Shown here in pieces: positions 25,609-32,668 of a stretch of 64,000 nt of DNA (positions are counted from its first letter, which is position 1; each line of letters starts with the position of its first letter). The notes beneath the pieces were generated by a model that saw only the letters and a list, made by a program, of their open reading frames with translations, made no database searches and was not told the DNA's origin. The DNA is from Pseudofrankia coriaricola (GTDB lineage: Bacteria; Actinomycetota; Actinomycetes; Frankiales; Frankiaceae). A program made the position numbers and the translations under genes. The stretch is from the NCBI RefSeq assembly GCF_001854805.1, contig NZ_MBLO01000236.1, positions 104,460 to 168,459 of the forward strand, in the 5' to 3' direction.

Positions 25609-26862
25609 TCACGACCCGGCGCCGATGGTGACCACCGTCGCCCAGGCGGGCGGCGGCTCTGACCCGAAGGACTCCTGCCCCGGCGACGGCCGCCGGTCGA
25701 ACAGCCCGACGACGGTGCGACACGACGGGCTCCGCTGGGGCCAGGGAGTCTGCCCGTCGGTCAGGACGACGAGAACGTCCGGGCGGGGCCGGGCCCGCAG
25801 CGCCGCGTCGAGACCGGCACGCAGATTTGTCCCCCCGCCGCCGAGCAGGGGGATGCCCTCGGCGTCGCACAGCGAGCGGACCGCCTGGGCGGCCGCGTCG
25901 CACGGCACGACGGTGACCAGGTCACCGCGGCCGCCGACGGCCCGGCCGATCGCGGTGACCTCGAGCAGGGCGCTTCCCAGCTCGGCGTCGCTCACGGACC
26001 CGGATGTGTCGATGACGACGCCGACACGGGGCGGCCTGCGCCGCAGGCTCGGCAGGACGGCGCCGTGAATGGCGACGCCTCTGCGCGCCGGGCGGCCGTA
26101 GGTGTAGTCGTCACCGACGCCGGGAGCGGAGACCGCGGACCGCACGGCCGCGCCGAGCAGGTCCCGCCACGGCTGGGGTGGGTGGAACACCTCCTCCGCC
26201 CACCGCCGCCAGCCGGCGGGGGCACTGCCAGGGCTGCCGGTGATGCCCCGGGCGACCCGGAAACGAATCGCGTCGCGTTCCTGGGCGGTCAGCGCGTGCG
26301 CGCCGAGGGGACCGAGATCCCATCCCCGTTCCAGGCCGTCGGCACCGCTGCCGCAGTCCAGCCAGGCGAGGCCCTGCGTGTACGGGCCCAGCCGGAACAT
26401 GCCCAGGTAGTCCTCCATGAGCCTCCCCGGGGGCAATCGGAGAAGATCGGGCTCGACGGCACCGTCTGGGCGGGCGAGGCCGTCGCCGTAGATGTCGTCG
26501 TTGATCTCGCAGTCGGCGGCGATGTTCATCCGCAGCCGCTCCCCCGGCCCGTCGACGCCGTGTTCACGCGCGTACCGGTCGCCACGGCCGGGATGGTCCC
26601 GCAGCAGGTGCGAAACCTCGTGCACCCACACCCCGGCGAGCTCCTCCAACGGTGTCCGATCCACGAACGCCGGCGAGACGTAGCAGCGCCAGTGGCGGTC
26701 GACGGCCATCGTCGGCACCCGCCGCGACTCCACCGGGCGCAGCGCGAACAGGGCGGTCGCCAGGTAGGGGCGCACCCGGGCGGCAAGCAGCCGGGCGGCG
26801 AACAGCTTCTCCGTGTCCAGGGTGATCCGCGCGCCCGGTGTGACCGGCACGCCCGTCGTCAT
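25609..26862 (-). CDS. DUF2201-like metallopeptidase with VWA domain
   Basis: 417 residues from ATG 26862, overlapping the stop of the MoxR gene by 4 nt (ATGA), so the two are probably translationally coupled. The N-terminal half has a zinc-binding HEVSH (residues 81-85, HExxH) followed by NIAADCEINDD, as in DUF2201 putative metallopeptidases. The C-terminal half is a VWA domain with the MIDAS residues D285-x-S287-x-S289 (DTSGS) and VLTDGQTPW. MoxR/VWA pairs act as chaperone-like machines on metalloenzymes or as parts of conflict systems; the target here is unknown. Confidence 0.82.
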   Translation of the reverse strand: MTTGVPVTPGARITLDTEKLFAARLLAARVRPYLATALFALRPVESRRVPTMAVDRHWRCYVSPAFVDRTPLEELAGVWVHEVSHLLRDHPGRGDRYAREHGVDGPGERLRMNIAADCEINDDIYGDGLARPDGAVEPDLLRLPPGRLMEDYLGMFRLGPYTQGLAWLDCGSGADGLERGWDLGPLGAHALTAQERDAIRFRVARGITGSPGSAPAGWRRWAEEVFHPPQPWRDLLGAAVRSAVSAPGVGDDYTYGRPARRGVAIHGAVLPSLRRRPPRVGVVIDTSGSVSDAELGSALLEVTAIGRAVGGRGDLVTVVPCDAAAQAVRSLCDAEGIPLLGGGGTNLRAGLDAALRARPRPDVLVVLTDGQTPWPQRSPSCRTVVGLFDRRPSPGQESFGSEPPPAWATVVTIGAGS

Positions 26863-28166
26863 CGGGCGGCCCCGGCCCCGGCCGCGCGCCGGGCCAGGGA
26901 CACCGCGCCGGCGAGCCGCTCGATCGCCTCGGGGACCTCCCAGTCGGAGTCGCGCAGCGCGGCGAGGGTGTTCGCCGGGACGACCACCAGGTCCGGCGCG
27001 CCGGTTTCCAGGGCCCGGACAAGCAGTGTCCAGGCCGCGTTCCAGCGGTCCTTGCCAGGGCGGCGGCGGACCGCGTCGACGACACCGTCCAGGACGGCCT
27101 GCCGAAGGTCGCCCCGCTCGGGCAGGTCGGCCGCCGCCGGATCGGCGAGCAGGGTCTCGGGATCGGGCAAGTCCAGCCGGTCGAGGCTGGCCAGCAGCTC
27201 CAGTCCCGGGCCGTCCCCGACCGTGCCCCGGGCCAGCATCGACAGCACCTCCCGCGAGGTGCCGGCGGCCGTCGCGAAGGCGACCAGCCGCAGCGTCATC
27301 TCCCAGCTGCGGGGTGACGGCCAGGCGCCGCCCCGGCGGGCGTTCCCGTCCGGCAGCCGGTGCACGAGCCCGGGGCGGGCGGCGAGCAGGCCGCACACGG
27401 CGCGGCGGGCGAACACCACCGCCTCGGGCAGCCTGGCCCGGTCGAGCCGCGGCAGCGTCACCGCCGGCCACGTCCCGCCCAGGCCGCGCACGACGACGTC
27501 CGGGTCGTGCGTCCAGGGGAGGTGGACGAACCGGTTGGCGAGCGGCGGGCTGAGCTCCCAGCCGTCGGCCGCCGACGACCGGGGGTTGGCTGCGGCGACG
27601 ATCCGTACTCCGGCCGGCAGCCGCAGAGCGCCGATGCGCCGTTCGAGGACCAGGCGCAGCAGGGCCGCCTGCACGGCCGGCGGCGCCGTCGACAGCTCGT
27701 CGAGGAAGAGCAGCCCGCGGCCGGCCCGGACCAGTCGCACCGCCCAGTCCGGCGGTGCCATCGGGATGCCCTGCGCGGCCGGGTCGTCTCCGACGACAGG
27801 CAGGCCGGCGAAGTCGGACGGCTCGTGCACGCTCGCGATCACGGTCGTGAGCGGCAGGTCGAGAGAGGCGGCGAGCTGGGTCAACGCCGCCGTCTTGCCG
27901 ATCCCCGGCTCACCCCACAGCAACACAGGTAGGTCGGCGGCCACCGCGAGCATCAGGGCCTCCAGCTGTGGGTCCTGGCGCGGCTCGCTCACGGTGCTCG
28001 TCAGCAGGGCCAGCAGGTCGTCGGCGACGGTGAGCTGGCCGGTCGCATCCCAGGACGAGGCGGCGGCCGGGGTCGGCGCGGGCGATGCGGCCATGGGTGG
28101 GGCGGTCATAGGTGGTACGGGCTCGAACGGCATGGACGTGGGCAGCGTGGACGTGCGTGTGGGCAT
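26859..28166 (-). CDS. MoxR-family AAA+ ATPase
   Basis: Up to 435 residues. Walker A GEPGIGKT at residues 85-92, Walker B LLFLDE at 152-157, sensor AAANPRSS and the arginine-containing LSPPLANRFVHLPW region are all present. The first ~40 residues are a Thr/Pro/Met-rich leader, so a later Met may be the true start. MoxR ATPases power remodelling of partner proteins bound through VWA domains. The coupled downstream gene encodes exactly such a VWA protein; the gene upstream on the same strand (28271-29725) completes the cluster. Confidence 0.88.
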   Translation of the reverse strand: MPTRTSTLPTSMPFEPVPPMTAPPMAASPAPTPAAASSWDATGQLTVADDLLALLTSTVSEPRQDPQLEALMLAVAADLPVLLWGEPGIGKTAALTQLAASLDLPLTTVIASVHEPSDFAGLPVVGDDPAAQGIPMAPPDWAVRLVRAGRGLLFLDELSTAPPAVQAALLRLVLERRIGALRLPAGVRIVAAANPRSSAADGWELSPPLANRFVHLPWTHDPDVVVRGLGGTWPAVTLPRLDRARLPEAVVFARRAVCGLLAARPGLVHRLPDGNARRGGAWPSPRSWEMTLRLVAFATAAGTSREVLSMLARGTVGDGPGLELLASLDRLDLPDPETLLADPAAADLPERGDLRQAVLDGVVDAVRRRPGKDRWNAAWTLLVRALETGAPDLVVVPANTLAALRDSDWEVPEAIERLAGAVSLARRAAGAGAAR

Positions 28167-28270
28167 GTGTGATCACCTGTGGGGGCGGGCGCGGGAGTCG
28201 CGCGGCGGGAGAGCTCGTCAGGGAACGGCGTCAGAGGACGGCGTCAGGGAACGGCGACCGAGGCCGGCCG

Positions 28271-29725
28271 TCAGCGGTAGTGCGCCTGCCGAGGGCGGCG
28301 GCGGCGGTCATGGTCGCGACGCCGCGAGGCGTGCGGCCCCCTGCGGTCGGCCAGACCCGACCGGAACAGCCCGTGGGCGATCCGGCCGCGTGCCGCCGCC
28401 ATCAGTTCGTCGCGCAGGGCTCCGTCCCGGAGCACGGCCTCCGGGCCGAGGAGCGCCTCCACGACCGCCAGGGCACCAGCGAAGTCGCCGTGGTCCAGCC
28501 GGGCGCGGATGTCGTCGAGGTGTTCCGGATGGCGGTAGGCCTCGTCGATCACGCGTAGGCACGGCAGCGGGGTGCCACTCAGCGCGGTGAGCAGCTCCTC
28601 GCGGCGGATCTCGGCCGGGTCGTGGTCCAGCGGGACGAGCACCCCGTCCACCAGGCCGATCCGGTGCCGTACGCCACCGCAGTCGACGAGCCACGGCGAG
28701 ACGCCGCCGTCGGGCGCCGGGCCGGGCCGCGGGCTGCCGGGCACCAGCGCCTCGGCCACCAGCGGGTGGAGCTGGCCGGGGTCGATCAGCCCGGCGCGCA
28801 GCAACAACAGGTCGGGCGGCAGCCATGTCGCGGCGTCCGGCAGTACCGGCAGGGCGGCCAGCCGCGACGCGACGCGCGGGACGCCGGCGAGTTCCGGCCC
28901 CGGGCCGGCGAGCCGCAGCGCCAGCAGCCGCCGGGCACCGAGCCGGACCGCCACGGCGTCCTCGGCCCGGCCGTCGGCGCGCAGCAGGATCTCGGCCTCC
29001 GCCGCCCAGTGGTCCACGGCGCAGCCCGCTGGGGCTGCCCAGCCCGGTGGTCCGGCGCGGCCGGGTGGCGACGTCCGGTCCTCCGGCACTGCCCAGGCCG
29101 GCGACACAGCACAGCCCGGCGACACAGCCCAGCCCGCGGGAACGGCGCGGTCCGGCCGCGGCTCATCCCACGCCCGGTCGAGCGCCCGGTGGACTCCGGC
29201 CCTGGTCCGCAGCTCACCGGCATGGCTGGCGTCCCAGAGGTGCCGGTGCAGGTCGAGGCGGAACCGTCGATGCGGGCGAGGACGAGGATGCCGGCCCGCG
29301 CTCGCCGAAGACCCGTCCCACACCCCGAGGCTGAACCGTTGACCGCCGGCGGCCGAGGCTGGAGGAGTCCGGGCGACGAGGTGCAGCGGTCTGCCGTCGC
29401 CCGTCGCGTACCGGGCCAGGGAGATGGTCAGACCCGGGAGGATCAGCCCCTGGGGTGTGGCCCGCGGGAGGTGCCATCGGAGCAGGTCGGGCGCGAGATG
29501 ACGTAGGTCGTCCCGGAGCCGGGCCGCGATCTCCCGGCCGTGGGTACGTGCCGTGGATCGCGGATGTAGATCGACATCGACGTGGGCGGCGGCGCAGGCC
29601 CCGGCCCAGTCACCGACCGCTCGACGGGCGGCCGCCTGATCGATCATGGGCGGCGGCACCGCGAACGCGCGCACCCGCCGCCAACAGGAAAGACGGGAAT
29701 CCTCGGTCATTTCCGACGAGTGCAT
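28271..29725 (-). CDS. Hypothetical protein, third member of the MoxR/VWA cluster
   Basis: About 484 residues from ATG 29725, which has AAGGTGAG 5 nt upstream. No catalytic motif is recognisable. The protein has an N-terminal helical region, a low-complexity middle with repeats of (A/G)W-A-V-(S/P)-PG-type peptides (nt ~29030-29150), and a C-terminal region (PWLVDCGGVRHRIGLVDGVLVPLDHD) resembling a small beta domain followed by helices. It ends in a basic, Arg/His-rich tail. Its position just before the MoxR ATPase suggests it is a substrate, adaptor or regulator. Confidence 0.55.
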   Translation of the reverse strand: MHSSEMTEDSRLSCWRRVRAFAVPPPMIDQAAARRAVGDWAGACAAAHVDVDLHPRSTARTHGREIAARLRDDLRHLAPDLLRWHLPRATPQGLILPGLTISLARYATGDGRPLHLVARTPPASAAGGQRFSLGVWDGSSASAGRHPRPRPHRRFRLDLHRHLWDASHAGELRTRAGVHRALDRAWDEPRPDRAVPAGWAVSPGCAVSPAWAVPEDRTSPPGRAGPPGWAAPAGCAVDHWAAEAEILLRADGRAEDAVAVRLGARRLLALRLAGPGPELAGVPRVASRLAALPVLPDAATWLPPDLLLLRAGLIDPGQLHPLVAEALVPGSPRPGPAPDGGVSPWLVDCGGVRHRIGLVDGVLVPLDHDPAEIRREELLTALSGTPLPCLRVIDEAYRHPEHLDDIRARLDHGDFAGALAVVEALLGPEAVLRDGALRDELMAAARGRIAHGLFRSGLADRRGPHASRRRDHDRRRRPRQAHYR

Positions 29726-29982
29726 CAGCACTCACCTTCGATGAACCAAGCCCCCATTCCACCAGAGAAGTTACTCATCGGGCATAGCGTACAGCGTCCC
29801 GACCAACGCTCCCAGTACCCAGTCGTCCGAACCCTTCGAGCGACATTCGAGTCAGAACGGCCGCGCTCGGCAGGACGGTGCGGCCGTCGATGACGTCCTC
29901 GTCGATCTGGGCAGTGCCGCGCCGAGGACCGGGCAGGCGGAATCGACGAGGCCCCGCTCCCCGGCCCTGTTTCGCCGGCGGC
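29726..29982. other. Intergenic region
   Basis: About 257 bp between the cluster promoter side and the end of the acetyltransferase gene. Nothing recognisable. Confidence 0.3.
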
Positions 29983-30408
29983 TCACAACTGGCGCATCAG
30001 GCGGAAGGACTTGATGGCGAAGCCGTGGCGCAGGTAGAGGCGGTGGGCGTCGTAGCGGTGGGTGCCGGCGTCGAGGTGGACCTGGGCGCAGTACTGGTTG
30101 CGGGCCTCGCGTTCGAGCCAGGCGAGCAGGCGGGAGGCGTGGCCCTGGCCGCGGGCCGCCGGGATGGTCGACAGGTCGTCGACGACGAGGACGCGGCCAT
30201 GCGCCAGCATGTGCAGGACGCGGAAGCCCGCGGCGGCGACGACCTTGCCGGACGTCGGCTCCCAGGAGCCGACCAGCCGGTAGCCCTGCGGGCGCTGCAC
30301 CTCGTTGACGAGCCGGACGAAGCCGGCCGAGGTCAGGTGCGGGCGCAGCTGACGCATGGCGTCGTACGCCTGCTCGGTCCCGTCCGCACCCAGCTCCTCG
30401 ATCTTCAC
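29983..30408 (-). CDS. GNAT-family N-acetyltransferase
   Basis: 141 residues if started at GTG 30408 (VKIEELGADG); a longer form to 30456 is open but less likely. The acetyl-CoA loop is VVDDLSTIPAARGQGHASRLL, with the R/QxxGxA pattern, and HRYDAHRLYLRHGF is the typical C-terminal strand and helix. GNAT enzymes transfer an acetyl group to amines of small molecules or proteins. Substrate unknown. Sequence upstream of the GTG is AT-rich and lacks a ribosome-binding site, so leaderless translation is possible. Confidence 0.82.
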   Translation of the reverse strand: MKIEELGADGTEQAYDAMRQLRPHLTSAGFVRLVNEVQRPQGYRLVGSWEPTSGKVVAAAGFRVLHMLAHGRVLVVDDLSTIPAARGQGHASRLLAWLEREARNQYCAQVHLDAGTHRYDAHRLYLRHGFAIKSFRLMRQL

Positions 30409-30732
30409 AGTTGGTATTTTGTCAGTTGCGGGACGTGATACCGGGCATCCGGCCACACGGGACCGTCAACACCTGTTGCCAGACAGTCACCCAGAGGAGA
30501 ACCTCGCGCGGAATGAAGCCGCAGTGGACACCGTCTCGTCCAGGCGACCAATACGAACAACCCAGCCGCAGCAGGTGACCGCGCATCAGCGCTGGCGCCA
30601 ACGCATCCACCTCGCCAGCCCGTAACCAGGCCGGCCACGCCATACGCCTGTGGCAGACCCAGGTGGCGAGGGCGCCCAGCGCCCGCGCCCGGCGCCCGGC
30701 ACCGGGCGCGGAGCGTCTGGCGCGGGACCGCC
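30409..30732. other. Intergenic region with a GGGCGCCCAGCGCCC palindrome
   Basis: No gene is supported. Near 30667-30685, 48 bp after the stop of the asparagine-synthetase-like gene, GAGGGCGCCCAGCGCCCG resembles the core of the dispersed element seen at 17911 and 57732 and may help end transcription. Confidence 0.4.
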
Positions 30733-32514
30733 TTAGATGCCGTGGGTCTGAAGCCACATCTCCAGGAGGGCGGCCTGCCAGAGGGCGTTGGCGCCGAGCC
30801 GAGTGCGGTTGTCGTTGGGGGCCGCGAGCATGGTCTTCACCCAGTCGGGGCGGAACAGGCCGCGGCGCTGGGCGGCCGGGTCGGAGAGCGCGGAGGTGAC
30901 CCGGTCGAGGAACGGGCCGGACAGGTGGCGGATCGCCGGCACCGGGAAGTAGCCCTTCGGACGGTCGATGACCTCGGCGGGCAGCAGCGCGCGGCTGATG
31001 TCCTTGAGCACGCCCTTGCCCCCGGCGGCGAGCTTGCGCTCCGGCGGGCAGGCGGCGGCGAGCTCGACCAGCTCGTGGTCGAGGAACGGCGTCCGCGCCT
31101 CCAGGCCCGCGGCCATCGTCATGTTGTCGACCCGCTTCACCGGGTCGTCGACGAGCATGATCGTGGAGTCGATCCGCAGTGCCGCGTCGACGACGGTCTC
31201 GGCGCCGGGGGCGGCGAAGTGTCCCTGGACGAAACCGCGACTGGCGTCGGTCTCGAGCGCGTAGCCCGGCGCGACGACCGCGGCGATGTCGGCGTGCGAA
31301 CGGTCGGAGAACACCCCCAGGTAGGCGTCGACGGCCTGGTCGCGCGCAACGCCCGCCAGCGGCGGGTACCAGGAGTAGCCGGCGAACACCTCGTCGGCGC
31401 CCTGGCCCGACTGCACCACGGTGACGTGCCGGCTGACCTCCTGGGAGAGCAGGTAGAACGCGACGCAGTCGTGGCTGACCATCGGCTCGCTCATCGCCTC
31501 GACCGCCGCGTCGACGGCCGGCAGGAGCGCCTCGCCGGGGACCATGATCTGGTGATGGTCGGTGCCGAAGTGCTTGGCCACGATGTCCGAGTAGTGAAAC
31601 TCGTCGCCCGACTCGCCGGCAGCCGCCTCGAAGCCGACGCTGAAGGTCGCCAGGTCCGCCTGCCCGGCCTCGGCGAGCAGCGCGACGATCATGCTGGAGT
31701 CGAGCCCGCCGGACAGCAGCACGCCGACCGGGACGTCGGCGACCATCCGGCGGCGCACCGCTGTGCGCAGCCGCTCGCCGACGGCGTCGCGCCAGTCGGC
31801 CGGCGTCCAGCTGGCCTGCTCGGCCTGGCGGGTGAAGTCGGGCCGCCAGTAGACCTCGTCGGTGCTGGTGCCGTCGGGCTCGATGACCCGGATGGTCGCC
31901 TGCGGCAGCTTGCGCACGCCGGTGAGGATCGTGCGCGGCGGGGGCACGACGGCATGGAACGACAGGTAGTGGTGCAGGGCGACGAGGTCGATGTCGGTGT
32001 CCACCCCGCCGCCGGCGAGCAGCGCCGGCAGCGTGGAGGCGAACCGGATCCGGTGCGCGTCCGCGGTGACATAGAGCGGCTTGATGCCGAGCCGGTCGCG
32101 GGCGAGCACCACCCGGCCGGAGTCACGCTCGTGCACGGCGAAGGCGAACATGCCCGCGAAGCGGTCGACGCAGCGCGTTCCCCAGCGGTGGTAGGCCTTG
32201 AGCACGACCTCGGTGTCCGACGTCGAGAAGAACCGGTAGCCGGCGGCCGCCAGCTCGTCGCGCAGCTCGCGGTAGTTGTAGATGCAGCCGTTGAAGACGA
32301 CGGTGAGGCCCAGTTCGGCGTCGCTCATCGGCTGGGCGCCGCGTTCCGAGAGGTCGATGATCTTCAGCCGCCGGTGGCCGAGAGCGACCGGCCCCGCCGC
32401 ATGGACCCCGACGCCGTCCGGTCCGCGCCGCTGCATCGCGGCGGTCATCCGTGCGACCGCCGCGACGTCGGCCGGCCGTCCGTCGAGTCGTAGTTCACCG
32501 CTCAGCCCGCACAT
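30733..32514 (-). CDS. Asparagine-synthetase-family glutamine amidotransferase
   Basis: 593 residues. Class II glutaminase domain with Cys2 nucleophile (MCGLSGELRL), RRGPDGVG and FNGCIYNYRELR; then an ATP-pyrophosphatase synthetase domain with the P-loop LLSGGLDSS. It resembles the TIGR03104-type amidotransferases linked to N-acetylglutaminylglutamine amide synthesis more than housekeeping AsnB (VSHDCVAFYLLSQEVSRHV, KGYFPVPAIRHL). The gene upstream on the same strand, 154 bp away, encodes a GCS2/ATP-grasp fusion. Together they should build and amidate a small peptide, or modify a protein; the product is not known. Confidence 0.82.
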   Translation of the reverse strand: MCGLSGELRLDGRPADVAAVARMTAAMQRRGPDGVGVHAAGPVALGHRRLKIIDLSERGAQPMSDAELGLTVVFNGCIYNYRELRDELAAAGYRFFSTSDTEVVLKAYHRWGTRCVDRFAGMFAFAVHERDSGRVVLARDRLGIKPLYVTADAHRIRFASTLPALLAGGGVDTDIDLVALHHYLSFHAVVPPPRTILTGVRKLPQATIRVIEPDGTSTDEVYWRPDFTRQAEQASWTPADWRDAVGERLRTAVRRRMVADVPVGVLLSGGLDSSMIVALLAEAGQADLATFSVGFEAAAGESGDEFHYSDIVAKHFGTDHHQIMVPGEALLPAVDAAVEAMSEPMVSHDCVAFYLLSQEVSRHVTVVQSGQGADEVFAGYSWYPPLAGVARDQAVDAYLGVFSDRSHADIAAVVAPGYALETDASRGFVQGHFAAPGAETVVDAALRIDSTIMLVDDPVKRVDNMTMAAGLEARTPFLDHELVELAAACPPERKLAAGGKGVLKDISRALLPAEVIDRPKGYFPVPAIRHLSGPFLDRVTSALSDPAAQRRGLFRPDWVKTMLAAPNDNRTRLGANALWQAALLEMWLQTHGI

Positions 32515-32668
32515 GTCCGCTCCCTGGATCTCCCGAATCGGCCTTCAAGGCGCACGCCGCGCCGCGTTACGTACTCGTGCTCACGCCTGGAAGGGACTGC
32601 CCTCGGCCGCCGACCGCCTCCCGTCGTTCATGGCTGATCACCGAACGGCGCCGACGCGGGCGCCGCCG

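Noticed and set aside
26065..28590. 841-codon plus-strand frame over the MoxR cluster
   Set aside because: Shadow of MoxR and metallopeptidase genes, which have intact motifs.
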